A stretch of DNA of 64,000 bases from Dyella psychrodurans (GTDB lineage Bacteria > Pseudomonadota > Gammaproteobacteria > Xanthomonadales > Rhodanobacteraceae): contig NZ_QRBF01000002.1 of NCBI RefSeq assembly GCF_003363265.1, positions 145,826 to 209,825 on the forward strand. The letters run 5' to 3'. The position numbers and the translations under genes were made by a program. The notes below the pieces were generated by a model, which ran no database searches, was not told the DNA's origin, and saw only the letters and a list, made by a program, of their open reading frames with translations. Of this stretch, positions 1 to 8,467 are shown piece after piece (the stretch's first letter is position 1; every line of letters begins with the position of its first letter).

Positions 1-85
1 ATGGCGCGGCGGTGAAGTAGAAGAAATGCACCATGGCGGGGGCACGAGGATGTGCGGGTGCCGTATGATCGAACGTAACCATCAT
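1..85 (-). CDS. N-terminal fragment of an unidentified protein, cut by the window edge
   Basis: An open frame starts with ATG-ATG at the high-coordinate end and runs off the window without a stop, giving about 28 residues beginning MMVTFDHTAP and then a short aromatic stretch (HFFYFT). An AGGAAG Shine-Dalgarno sequence lies 6 bases upstream of the first ATG, which is the main support for calling it real. It follows the aldose epimerase gene in the same direction after a 274-bp gap, so it may belong to the same xylan locus. The fragment is too short to assign a family. Confidence 0.45.
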   Translation of the reverse strand, partial: MMVTFDHTAPAHPRAPAMVHFFYFTAAP

Positions 86-112
86 TGACTTCCTATCAGT
101 TGGTGGTGGCCA

Positions 113-204
113 GCGGATCGTTTGGGTTGCCTCCCAGGCGATCCGCGCTACTTCACATCATGTCGGGCGTGTCGCTTTCATCGAAAGGGATGGGCACGCC
201 CGAC
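113..204. other. Intergenic segment with two hairpins
   Basis: Between the edge gene and the aldose epimerase, the sequence holds an 8-bp inverted repeat (GCGGATCG at 113-120 with CGATCCGC at 139-146) and a 10-bp inverted repeat (GTCGGGCGTG at 162-171 with CACGCCCGAC at 195-204, loop 23). They lie downstream of the epimerase stop on the minus strand and could end or attenuate that transcript. There is no U-run, so factor-independent termination is unlikely. No gene is visible from 86 to 359. Confidence 0.4.
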
Positions 205-359
205 TAACGCACCTTCGCATGAAGTGCGTCGTGCGATCTGTCGGGTCCGAATGATTTGATGCGTTGGCGAATGCCTACGCGAGCCATGCGAATTCACGGC
301 TCGTCCGGGCTATCTTCGCGATATGCGTGTAGGCGACACGTCTTGTGTCGGCTGCGGTG

Positions 360-1208
360 TTACGACATCCACTCCAGTTCAAACCAGGCCGACAACGTCG
401 AGCCGGGCGAAAAGCTTTGCGTGGGTGCCAGGTTGAACGCATCAGGTGGTCCGGACTGCGGTTCGATGCATGTGGCGTGGTCTGTCTCGTCGTAAACCAC
501 CCAGTGATCGCAATTGGACGTAAGCCGAATGCGTTGTCCCTCGCGATGGATAAACACGGGCTTGTCGTTGAGGAAGCAGTCGTCCCACGGTCCTTGGGGT
601 GGATCGATCAGAGGAAGCGTGGCGATGCCCTCGGCATCGCGCGGATACATGCGCGTGGGCGCAAACTCGACTCGATCGGGTTTGCGAAACCAAGGATGCC
701 ATCCGATAGAGGCCGGCATGGGTTGTTCGCCGGCGGTCAGCGACAACGTCATCCGCAATCGGTCCTGGCTCACTTCGATGCGCTGCCGCGCAACGCCGCC
801 GAAGGGCCAGCTTTCGTCCTCCGGCAATGGCAGCGAGAGATCCACGTGCGTGGGTGAGTGAGCATCGATCCACCAAGGCATGCCGAAGGCAAAGCCGTGG
901 ATCGCGTGGCTGCCGAAATTGAGGGGCAGTTGGTAATCGCGTCCGCGAAAGTGAAACCGGCCGTGCCGTATGCGGCCCGCCCAGGGCAGCATCGGGTAGC
1001 TTCCCCACGCGATCATCGCTTCGTTGCCTTCGTCGTGACCGACGAGCCAGGCGACGTGATCGCAGGTGATCTGCGCGATGCGGCCGCCCGCGGAAGGGGC
1101 GATGTCGACTGCCAGCATGCCGTAGGCGATGCGAACGAGCGGTCCGGGAGACATGGGACTTTGCGCGTCGTGGCAAGCCAAGTCCATCGAGTTGACGTTA
1201 CTTTCCAT
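360..1208 (-). CDS. Aldose 1-epimerase family protein
   Basis: A 282-residue cytoplasmic protein of the galactose mutarotase fold. It probably interconverts the anomers of xylose or another sugar released by the neighbouring glycosidase. Visible family marks are the HAIHG motif (H101, H104), the second histidine in GWHPWF (H171) and a late glutamate in CIEPQSGPP, which corresponds to the catalytic base. There is no signal peptide. The ATG lies 11 bases inside the end of the GH43 gene, so translation is probably coupled. It is the last gene of the TonB receptor / transporter / GH43 unit. Substrate specificity cannot be read from the sequence. Confidence 0.9.
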   Translation of the reverse strand: MESNVNSMDLACHDAQSPMSPGPLVRIAYGMLAVDIAPSAGGRIAQITCDHVAWLVGHDEGNEAMIAWGSYPMLPWAGRIRHGRFHFRGRDYQLPLNFGSHAIHGFAFGMPWWIDAHSPTHVDLSLPLPEDESWPFGGVARQRIEVSQDRLRMTLSLTAGEQPMPASIGWHPWFRKPDRVEFAPTRMYPRDAEGIATLPLIDPPQGPWDDCFLNDKPVFIHREGQRIRLTSNCDHWVVYDETDHATCIEPQSGPPDAFNLAPTQSFSPGSTLSAWFELEWMS

Positions 1209-2214
1209 AGGGAGCGATGGTCAGGATCTTGCCGTGTTCGTCGTAATGCAACTCGGTCATTTTCATCGAGCGCAGGTGCGTGACGCCGCCGGACAAAATC
1301 GAGTCGTGATAGAAGAGGTACCACTTGCCGGCGAAGGCGCAGATGGAGTGATGCGTCGTCCAGCCGACGACCTCCGTCATGATCTTTCCCTGGTAGGTGA
1401 ACGGGCCATAGGGATTGTCGCCCGTTGCGTAGCACAGAAAGTGCGTATCGCCGGTGGAGTAGGACAGGTAATACTTGCCCTGGTACTTGTGCATCCACGG
1501 GCCTTCGAAATAGCGGCGATCGTGATCGCTAGCCAATAGCGGTCTACCGTGTTCGTCGAGGATGACGACTTCGCGCGGTGTTTCGGCGAATTGCTTCATG
1601 TCCTCGCTGAGCTTCGCGACGCGCGGTCCCAGCGCGGGCTGGTCGGCGAGAGGTTCTTCGTGGGTTTCGGCGTAGGTGTTTTTGCGGTATTTCTGCAACT
1701 GGCCGCCCCAGATGCCGCCGAAGTACATGTAGTACGCATCATCGTCGTCCTGATGCACGGCCGGGTCGATGGAATAGCTACCGCGAATGGCTTCAGGTTC
1801 GGGTGTGAACGGGCCTTCGGGGCGATCCGCGACAGCCGTGCCGATCTGAAAAATGCCGTTGGCGCGTTTGGCCGGAAAATAAAGGTAGTAACGTCCGCCT
1901 TTGCATGCGGCGTCCGGCGCCCACATTTGCCGTTCGGCCCATGGCACGTCTTTCACGTGCAGGGCAACGCCGCAGTCCACGGCGTCACTGTCCGGCGAAG
2001 CCATGCGGAAGACGTGATAGTCCTCCATGCAGAAATGATCGCCGTTGTCGTTGAACGGCACGCCGCCGTCGATATCGTGCGAGGGATAAATGTAGATGGC
2101 GCCGTCGAATACGTGCGCCGACGGATCGGCGGTGTAGACATGGGTGACCAGCGGCTTGGAGATCGCGCGGGCGGCCAGCGCTTGCAGATCGGTTTCTACC
2201 GTTTCATCGGACAT
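1198..2214 (-). CDS. Glycoside hydrolase family 43 (beta-xylosidase / arabinofuranosidase type)
   Basis: A 338-residue five-bladed beta-propeller glycosidase with no signal peptide, so it probably works in the cytoplasm on imported xylo- or arabinoxylo-oligosaccharides. The GH43 catalytic triad is visible: general base D30 in TADPS, the pKa-modulating D150 in SIDPAV, and general acid E237 in FEGPW. The open frame runs further upstream, but that extension lies inside the transporter gene in another frame. I chose the ATG beginning MSDETVETD, which leaves a 32-bp gap after the transporter stop. Beta-xylosidase and alpha-L-arabinofuranosidase activity cannot be separated by eye. Confidence 0.9.
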   Translation of the reverse strand: MSDETVETDLQALAARAISKPLVTHVYTADPSAHVFDGAIYIYPSHDIDGGVPFNDNGDHFCMEDYHVFRMASPDSDAVDCGVALHVKDVPWAERQMWAPDAACKGGRYYLYFPAKRANGIFQIGTAVADRPEGPFTPEPEAIRGSYSIDPAVHQDDDDAYYMYFGGIWGGQLQKYRKNTYAETHEEPLADQPALGPRVAKLSEDMKQFAETPREVVILDEHGRPLLASDHDRRYFEGPWMHKYQGKYYLSYSTGDTHFLCYATGDNPYGPFTYQGKIMTEVVGWTTHHSICAFAGKWYLFYHDSILSGGVTHLRSMKMTELHYDEHGKILTIAPYGK

Positions 2215-2246
2215 TGCGAGTAAACCATTCGGGATTGCTTTCGATA

Positions 2247-3731
2247 TCAGGAAGCCATGCTGGCTTGAAGCCTGCGCGCGTCGAGTTCGTGTTCGATGCG
2301 CAGCTCCATCGGTTTGTCGATGCCGTAGAGGAACATCAACACCACGGCCGCAAGGAAGGGCAACGAGCACAGCACGCTCACGGTGAGATGGATGCCATGG
2401 ACCGCATCGGCCGACTGCGTCGCTGCGTCGGGTTGGTAACCGTAGAAGGCGAGGATGCCGGCCACGAGCGCGCCGCCGACACTCAATCCCACTTTCAGCC
2501 CGCAAAGCATGGCGGAGAAGATGATGGCGGTGGCGCGGCGTTGGTTCTTCCATTCGGAATAATCCGCTACGTCGGCGATCATCGCCCACAGCAGCGGAAT
2601 GGTGATGCCGTAGAAGAAGCCGTGGAAGACGTACGAGAGGACGACCAGGCCGACGGCATCTGGCGAATAGAAATAGAAGGCCAGCAGAAAAAGCGTAGAG
2701 GCGAACAGTGCGCCGCCGAACACGTCCCGCTTGCCGAAGTGATCGGCCAGCCGCTTGGAAAAGCCGATGCCGACGATCATGAAGATGATGCCAAGGGCGT
2801 TGAACAGGCTGAAGGCAGATGTGGGTGCATCTTTCGGCCACTGGAAATCGGTGAGGCCGATGCCGACAAGTACCTTGTTCAATCCGGCAATGAGGCTATT
2901 GAAGCCGATGTGCTGGAGAAACGCGGCGAGCTGCGTTTCGCTCATGTAGTACTTGAAGTAATAGATGTACATCCCGCCCTTCAGGGCGAGATTGATGAAC
3001 AGCAGCACGGTGACCGACAGCATGATCTGCCACGGCCGGTTCCGCGCCAGATCGGCGAGATCATCGCGAACGCTGGATGTTTGCTCGCGCGTCGGTACGA
3101 TGCGTTCCTTCGTCGTGAAGAACGTGATCAGGAAGAACACCATGCCGACGATGGCGAACATCGTCATCGTGTTGTGAAAGCCGCGCGCCTTGTCGCCGTT
3201 GCCGAGAATCAGCACCAGCGGAAGCAGCAGCACCTGGATGATGAACTGCGCCACCATCACCGCCACGAAGCGATACGACGACAGGCTGTTGCGCTCCGCC
3301 ATGCTGCCGGTGAGCACGCCGCTCAAGGCGGAGTAGGGCAGGTTGTTGGCGACGTAGACGAGCACGAGCAGCGAATACGTCGCCAGCGCATAGGTCACCT
3401 TTCCCTGCTCGCCCAGTGAGGGGGTGCTGAAAGCGAGCAGGGAAAGGGCGCCAAAGGGAACGGCCGTCCACAGTATCCAGGGACGAAACTTGCCCCAGCG
3501 CGTGTGGGTGCGGTCGGCGATCAACCCGATGATGGGCGTGAAGACGAAGGCACCGAGTATGCCCACGCTAAAGATGATGGTGGCCGCCGTCGCCGCGGGA
3601 ATCCGGAAGACGTCGGTATAGAAGAAGGCGAGAAACGTCACCAGCGTCTGAAAAATCAGATTCGCGGAAAGATCGCCGAGGCTGTAGCCGATTTTCTCCA
3701 CGACCGGGAGTCTTTGAGAGGTACTGTTCAT
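2247..3731 (-). CDS. GPH-family (glycoside-pentoside-hexuronide) sugar:cation symporter
   Basis: A 494-residue inner-membrane transporter with about 12 hydrophobic segments. The start VEKIGYSLGD, followed closely by a helix ending FFYTDVF, is characteristic of the MelB/XynB/XylP (GPH) group, as is the loop DRTHTRWGKFRPW. It lies directly downstream of the TonB receptor and upstream of GH43, so the likely cargo is xylo-oligosaccharide crossing from periplasm to cytoplasm. The open frame can be extended by 30 residues, but the extension has no transporter-like sequence. I therefore start at MNSTSQRLP. Confidence 0.9.
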   Translation of the reverse strand: MNSTSQRLPVVEKIGYSLGDLSANLIFQTLVTFLAFFYTDVFRIPAATAATIIFSVGILGAFVFTPIIGLIADRTHTRWGKFRPWILWTAVPFGALSLLAFSTPSLGEQGKVTYALATYSLLVLVYVANNLPYSALSGVLTGSMAERNSLSSYRFVAVMVAQFIIQVLLLPLVLILGNGDKARGFHNTMTMFAIVGMVFFLITFFTTKERIVPTREQTSSVRDDLADLARNRPWQIMLSVTVLLFINLALKGGMYIYYFKYYMSETQLAAFLQHIGFNSLIAGLNKVLVGIGLTDFQWPKDAPTSAFSLFNALGIIFMIVGIGFSKRLADHFGKRDVFGGALFASTLFLLAFYFYSPDAVGLVVLSYVFHGFFYGITIPLLWAMIADVADYSEWKNQRRATAIIFSAMLCGLKVGLSVGGALVAGILAFYGYQPDAATQSADAVHGIHLTVSVLCSLPFLAAVVLMFLYGIDKPMELRIEHELDARRLQASMAS

Positions 3732-3781
3732 CGCTCGATCGTTGCTTCCGCAGGACGTGGAGGGTATCGCGTACGGCCGCT

Positions 3782-3834
3782 GGCCGCACACGATACGGTG
3801 CGGCCCACCCGGCAGGGACAACCGGGTGGGCCGC
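3782..3834 (-). promoter_or_regulatory. Two overlapping, mutually exclusive hairpins after the TonB receptor gene
   Basis: A 13-bp perfect inverted repeat (GCGGCCCACCCGG at 3800-3812 with its complement at 3822-3834, 9-base loop) overlaps a second, 8-bp one (3782-3789 with 3798-3805). Both need bases 3800-3805, so only one can form at a time. They lie in the 127-bp gap between the TonB receptor stop and the transporter start. No U-run follows. A processing/stabilising element or an attenuator that lowers expression of the downstream genes relative to the receptor is plausible. Confidence 0.55.
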
Positions 3835-3858
3835 TGGGGCCTTACTCGTTACTGACGA

Positions 3859-6756
3859 TCAGAAGCTGCCACGGATACCCAGCATGACCGTGAAGCCCGG
3901 CGTGTAGTAGGTATACGCCGCGTTGGAGTAGGTGAACGTGGTGCGCAGATCCGCCTTGGTCATGTTGATGGCGTCCAGCGTGATCATCGGCTTCGACGGC
4001 AGATGGACAAACTGATAGCTCGCGCCCATGTCGAGCTGGCCGCGCGCATCGGTCTTGATCTGGCCGAACGGCAGGCCGTTCTGGTCCGCCGAGGAACTGA
4101 TCTGGGCCGCATTCCACACATACGACAGGCGGAGCGTCGTGTTGTAGCCCTCCCAGTAGCCCGTGAGGTTATAGGTATGCGGTGAAATGCCGACGGCCTG
4201 CGCGGGTACGCCGGGGCCGATGTTTCTCTGCGAGACGACGGTGTAGTTCGCCTGGACGCCGAGACCCTTGAAGACGAAATCCAGCGGCTGCACCCAGGTC
4301 AGCTCCGCACCTTTGATGAAGAGCGTGCCATTGGCATTGACCTGCTGGGTCACCTGCACCATCGCCGCGTTGGGGCCGCCGCGCAGTTGCAGCGATTGCT
4401 GTTGCGTCGAGGTCAGGTCGGCGTAGGGCACACCCAGTGCCGTGAAAGGAATCAGGTTGGTGCCGTTGACGGTAAAGCCGGTGATGCGCTTGCCGAACAG
4501 ATCCAGGCCTACATAGCCCTCGTTGCCGGTGTACCACTCGCCGCCGAAATCGAGGTTGGTGGACAGATACGGAGCCAGCTTCGGATTGCCTTCGCTGGCG
4601 ATTTCCGCCGCGGGGTCGCTGAAGTTGAGGCCCGGCACCATCGCACTGGGGTCGGGACGCGTCATCGAGCGCGAGGCCGCCAGGCGCAGGATGATGTCGT
4701 CGGTGGCGTTATACGCGGCGTTGAACGACGGCAGGTAGTAACCGTAGTTGTGCTTGAGCGTCACTTCTTCCGTCTGGCCGTTGAGCGTGACCGGACCGGA
4801 GACGGTCTGGTCGGTGTATGCATGGCGAACGCCGCCGTTGAGGCGCAGGCTGTTGCCCCACAGGTCGAACTTGCCGTTGCCCTCGATATACCAGGCCCAG
4901 GTGCTTTCTTCGATGTCGCCGGAGCTGGCGCCCGTGGCGGCAGCCGACGCCAGCGGCGCGATGGACTCGTAGTAGGGATAGTTGGTGGCCGCCATCAGCG
5001 AGGGGTAGTTCATCGCGATGAAACCGCCCGGCCCGGGCGAGAGGTAGGCAGGCAGTCCCGATGTGGGGACGGCTGTTTCGCCGAAGTTCTGCCAGGCGGA
5101 CGTATCGACATAGGCCTTGATCTGACGCGCGATGTCGTCGTACGCCACGCCGACCTTGACGTTGTTCTCGTCGTCGCCGAGTTGCAGATCTTCGCGCGTG
5201 CCCTTGTTGGCGGTGACGCGCGTTTCGTTGTCGACGTTCAGGCGGTACCAGGTCCAGCCCGCGTTGGGATTATTGAGATCAACGCTGGATGTGATGCTCG
5301 GGAAGCTGCCGCCGGTGTTGTTGTAGGTCACCGTCGTCTTCGGCGACATCACCGCGAGCGTCGGTTGTTCGTTCATGTACCAGCTGCGCTGCGAGTAGCC
5401 CTGGAAGTCGAGCTTGATGTTGTCGTTGTCGCCGAACAGCAGTTCGCCGCCCGGATTGACGTTGTAGAAATGCACGTGTTCTACGTACGGGCGTTCTTCC
5501 AGGAAGTACTGCGCATTGGCGAAGGTGGCGTTGGTCACCACGTCGTTCTGGTCCACCTGCATGTTGGTCGGGATCATCTGGCCGCTGCGGCCGACCAGGT
5601 CCATGTCCGCGCGATTGAAATCGCGCTCCTGCTTGGAGAACAGCGTGTCGAGGTAGAAATGCGCCCGCTCATCCGGGCGGAACTCGAAGGACATGAGGGC
5701 CGACTGGTGATCGTTCGTGCCCTGGATGTACGCGTCGCGCGCCAGGCGCGGAATGAGGGCGTTGGCAATCTGCGACGTGCTCAGCCCCGGATTGTGGGCC
5801 AGCAACCAGGCGTTATCGATCGTCTGCCCCGGGATCAATCCTGCGCCGGCACCGGCCGGAACGGTGGACGGGATCGACCAGCTGCCGGCGCCCGGACTGC
5901 ACGAACCCGACGCAATGCCGCATTGGGCGGCGGTCAGGTGCGGCGTGGTCCAGCCGATGGTCTCGAAGCCGCGCACGTCATAGTCGCTGCGCGATCCCGT
6001 CAAGCCGATCAGTGCGCCGAAGGTGTTGTCCTTGTTGGTCCAACTGCCGATGAGGGCGCCGCGCGGTTTTACGTTGCTGCCGATCGAGTTGTAGGTGCTC
6101 TGCGCCGAATAGGTGAGATGCGTGCCCGGATTGTCGAACGGGCGCGTGGTGCGCATGTCGACCACGCCGGCGATGCCGCCTTCGGTCATGTCGGCCTGCG
6201 GCGTCTTGTTCACCGTCAACTGCGTGAAGAACTCGGTGGGCAGCAGATCGAGGTCGACTTCGCGGTTCTGGTTTTGCGAATCCAGCGAACCGGAAGAGGC
6301 GACCGAGATCTGGTCGCCATTGAGCAGGATCTTGGTGAAGTCGGTGCCCAGGCCGCGAACCTGGATGTTCATGCCTTCGCCGTCCACGTCGCGCGAAATC
6401 TGCACGCCGGGAATGCGGTTCAGCGATTCGGCGATATTGGTGTCCGGAAACTTGCCGATGTCTTCGGCGTATACCGTGTCGACAACGTTGGTTGCGTCAC
6501 GCTTGGCCTCGGTCGAAAACTGGATACTGCTGCGATAGCCGCCGTTGACGTTGACGGCGCCGAGCTGTTTGACCGGCGGTTTCGCAGGTTGATTGGCGCT
6601 TGGTCCCTGCGCATTCGCTTGTGATTGTGCCGGCGTCTGGCTTTGCGCTGGTGCCGGGGATTGTGATTGATCTTGTGCCTGTGCGATGCCTGCCACACCC
6701 AACAAAGCAAGCATCAATGCGTGCGATAGCACGGTTCTCGCAAATGGAATCTGCAC
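3859..6756 (-). CDS. TonB-dependent outer-membrane receptor, xylan-oligosaccharide type
   Basis: A 965-residue precursor. It has a signal peptide (about residues 1-27, ending GIAQAQ) and a Gln/Pro/Ala-rich linker (about 28-62). A plug domain follows with the class-specific stretch EDIGKFPDTNIAESL and PGVQISRD, then a long beta-barrel ending in a terminal phenylalanine (LGIRGSF), as outer-membrane barrels do. This is the Xanthomonas/Caulobacter TonB receptor class used for carbohydrate scavenging. The start is a GTG preceded by a strong GGGAGGGGAG ribosome site. It heads a minus-strand unit with transporter, GH43 and epimerase. An operator-like xyl-box lies 108 bp upstream. Ligand assignment to xylo-oligosaccharides rests on context. 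Confidence 0.93.
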   Translation of the reverse strand: MQIPFARTVLSHALMLALLGVAGIAQAQDQSQSPAPAQSQTPAQSQANAQGPSANQPAKPPVKQLGAVNVNGGYRSSIQFSTEAKRDATNVVDTVYAEDIGKFPDTNIAESLNRIPGVQISRDVDGEGMNIQVRGLGTDFTKILLNGDQISVASSGSLDSQNQNREVDLDLLPTEFFTQLTVNKTPQADMTEGGIAGVVDMRTTRPFDNPGTHLTYSAQSTYNSIGSNVKPRGALIGSWTNKDNTFGALIGLTGSRSDYDVRGFETIGWTTPHLTAAQCGIASGSCSPGAGSWSIPSTVPAGAGAGLIPGQTIDNAWLLAHNPGLSTSQIANALIPRLARDAYIQGTNDHQSALMSFEFRPDERAHFYLDTLFSKQERDFNRADMDLVGRSGQMIPTNMQVDQNDVVTNATFANAQYFLEERPYVEHVHFYNVNPGGELLFGDNDNIKLDFQGYSQRSWYMNEQPTLAVMSPKTTVTYNNTGGSFPSITSSVDLNNPNAGWTWYRLNVDNETRVTANKGTREDLQLGDDENNVKVGVAYDDIARQIKAYVDTSAWQNFGETAVPTSGLPAYLSPGPGGFIAMNYPSLMAATNYPYYESIAPLASAAATGASSGDIEESTWAWYIEGNGKFDLWGNSLRLNGGVRHAYTDQTVSGPVTLNGQTEEVTLKHNYGYYLPSFNAAYNATDDIILRLAASRSMTRPDPSAMVPGLNFSDPAAEIASEGNPKLAPYLSTNLDFGGEWYTGNEGYVGLDLFGKRITGFTVNGTNLIPFTALGVPYADLTSTQQQSLQLRGGPNAAMVQVTQQVNANGTLFIKGAELTWVQPLDFVFKGLGVQANYTVVSQRNIGPGVPAQAVGISPHTYNLTGYWEGYNTTLRLSYVWNAAQISSSADQNGLPFGQIKTDARGQLDMGASYQFVHLPSKPMITLDAINMTKADLRTTFTYSNAAYTYYTPGFTVMLGIRGSF

Positions 6757-6863
6757 CTAACTCCCCTCCCGATATTGCTATGACTTGGCTGTGCCCATCG
6801 CATATGGCGGACACCCCCTTGATAGAGCGGCCGCTAAAGCAGCTTCTTGGCCCCGGTCAAGAA

Positions 6864-6877
6864 AGGTAGCGCTAACA
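6864..6877. promoter_or_regulatory. xyl-box operator (TonB receptor side)
   Basis: AGGTAGCGCTAACA matches the published Xanthomonas xyl-box TGGTAGCGCTAACA at 13 of 14 positions, with the AGCGCT palindromic centre typical of LacI-family operators. It lies upstream of the receptor gene, and the LacI-type regulator at 22139-23224 is the likely binder. Confidence 0.8.
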
Positions 6878-7028
6878 TTTTGTCCGCGCACGCTGCAGGG
6901 CAGCATAAGATTGCCAAGCCTTCGAAGTGGCGTAAAAGCAGGCAAATTTGCGCAGGAACGTAAGGTTGGGGAGGTGCCTCAAGTGGGTCAGCGAGTCTGG
7001 ATGGCGCTCGGAATTGCGAGTATGTTAG

Positions 7029-7042
7029 TGATAGCGCTAACA
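7029..7042. promoter_or_regulatory. xyl-box operator (hexuronate transporter side)
   Basis: TGATAGCGCTAACA matches the xyl-box consensus at 13 of 14 positions and keeps the AGCGCT core. It lies about 101 bp upstream of the transporter-xylanase-uxaC unit. Confidence 0.8.
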
Positions 7043-7143
7043 AGAGACGTCGTTTAGTCGTCCTGGCGTCTAGCCCTGGCGGGCGCAAATTTTCATCACG
7101 GCTAAGGGGCGACTTTGGTGTCAGCCGGCGATCTGGGTTTGAT

Positions 7144-8463
7144 ATGAATGATTTGAACGAACGGGTAGGGGCGCCACGACTGACTGCAAAGCTCGGCACG
7201 TACCGTTGGCGTGTCTGTGCGATGTTGCTCGCGGCCACCACCATCAACTACATCGATCGCCAGGTGCTTGGCGTGCTCGCGCCCTTTCTGCAGGGAAAAA
7301 TGGGCTGGAGCGAACTCGATTACAGCTACATCGTCACGGCGTTTCAGGCCGCGTATGCGATAGGCCTGCTGTGCACGGGTGCCATCATCGACCGATTCGG
7401 CACGCGCATCGGTTACGCGCTCGCCATTGGCGTGTGGAGCGTTGCTGCGATGGGGCACTCGCTCGCCGTGGGCGTTGCGAGTTTTGCCGTTGCGCGATTT
7501 GCGCTTGGCTTGGGAGAGTCCGGTAATTTTCCGGCGGCGGTTAAAGCAGTTGCCGAATGGTTTCCGCAGCGGGAGCGCGCGCTGGCAGCGGGCATTTTCA
7601 ATTCGGGCTCGAATATCGGCGCCATCGTTGCGCCGGCGCTGGTTCCCATTGTCGCGTTACGCCTCGGGTGGCAGGCGGCTTTCCTTTTCACCGGCGTGCT
7701 GAGCGCCACATGGGTCATCATTTGGTTGCTCACCTATCGCACGCCGGATAACCAGCCCAAGTTATCCGCGGCCGAAAGGGACTACATCGGTCGCGAGCCG
7801 CTTGCGGCGACTGTGCGCATTCCATGGTCGCAATTGCTTCGCTATCGCCAGGCTTGGGCGCTGGTTGCCGCCAAGTTCATCACCGATCCCATCTGGTGGT
7901 TTTTCCTCTTCTGGCTGCCCAAATTCCTGCACGCCGAATATGGCCTCTCCCTGTTGGGACTGGGGGCGCCGCTTATCGCGATCTTCCTGCTGGCCGACGT
8001 CGGCAGCGTCGCAGGCGGCTGGTTTGCGGGCCGCTTGATCCGGCGCGGCTGGAGCGTCAACCGGGCGCGCAAGGGCACCATGTTGCTCTGCGCATTGTTG
8101 ATCGTTCCAGTCGTGTTCGCCGCGAAGGCCAATCACTTGTGGCTGGCCGTGGCCCTCATCGGATTGGCGACGGCCGGGCATCAGGGCTGGTCTGCCAACG
8201 TCTATACCTTGGCCTCGGACATGTTTCCGCGCCACGCGGTCGCTTCCGTCGTGGGCATCGGCGGGTTTGCCGGAGCCGTGGGAGGCATGTTGATTTCCAC
8301 GACGATAGGTCTCTTGTTGCAATTCACGGGGAGCTATCTGCCGGTGTTTTTCATGGCGGGCTCGGCCTATTTGATCGCGCTTGTTGTGGTTCAAGCGTTG
8401 GTTCCACGATTGGAGCCGGCGCGCTTGGAGGCCTTTTCAATGATTCCCGATACGACGGAGTAA
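7144..8463 (+). CDS. exuT: MFS hexuronate transporter (ExuT-like)
   Basis: A 439-residue inner-membrane protein with 12 predicted helices, of the anion:cation symporter branch of the major facilitator superfamily. Typical marks are the first helix ending NYIDRQ, the DRFGTRIGY loop, and LGLGESGNFPAA in the fourth-fifth helix region, which is shared by hexuronate and galactarate transporters. It begins an apparent operon with GH10 xylanase (4-bp gap) and glucuronate isomerase, so D-glucuronate released from glucuronoxylan is the likely substrate. A xyl-box lies upstream. Transport of the related galacturonate is also possible. Confidence 0.85.
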   Translation: MNDLNERVGAPRLTAKLGTYRWRVCAMLLAATTINYIDRQVLGVLAPFLQGKMGWSELDYSYIVTAFQAAYAIGLLCTGAIIDRFGTRIGYALAIGVWSVAAMGHSLAVGVASFAVARFALGLGESGNFPAAVKAVAEWFPQRERALAAGIFNSGSNIGAIVAPALVPIVALRLGWQAAFLFTGVLSATWVIIWLLTYRTPDNQPKLSAAERDYIGREPLAATVRIPWSQLLRYRQAWALVAAKFITDPIWWFFLFWLPKFLHAEYGLSLLGLGAPLIAIFLLADVGSVAGGWFAGRLIRRGWSVNRARKGTMLLCALLIVPVVFAAKANHLWLAVALIGLATAGHQGWSANVYTLASDMFPRHAVASVVGIGGFAGAVGGMLISTTIGLLLQFTGSYLPVFFMAGSAYLIALVVVQALVPRLEPARLEAFSMIPDTTE

Positions 8464-8467
8464 AACA

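Larger units (their letters stand above)
6757..7143. other. Divergent promoter region between TonB receptor and hexuronate transporter
   Basis: This 387-bp region has no credible gene. It holds two xyl-box-like operators listed separately, one about 108 bp before each divergent start codon (108 bp for the receptor, 101 bp for the transporter). It is therefore the control region for both units. Confidence 0.75.

Noticed and set aside
2214-3419. A 401-residue plus-strand frame opposite the GPH transporter
   Set aside because: It is highly charged, His/Asp-rich and antisense to a clear membrane transporter gene, so it is a shadow.
4387-6624. A 745-residue open frame on the plus strand
   Set aside because: It is antisense to the TonB receptor gene; the sequence has no domain and is the usual long shadow frame of GC-rich coding DNA.
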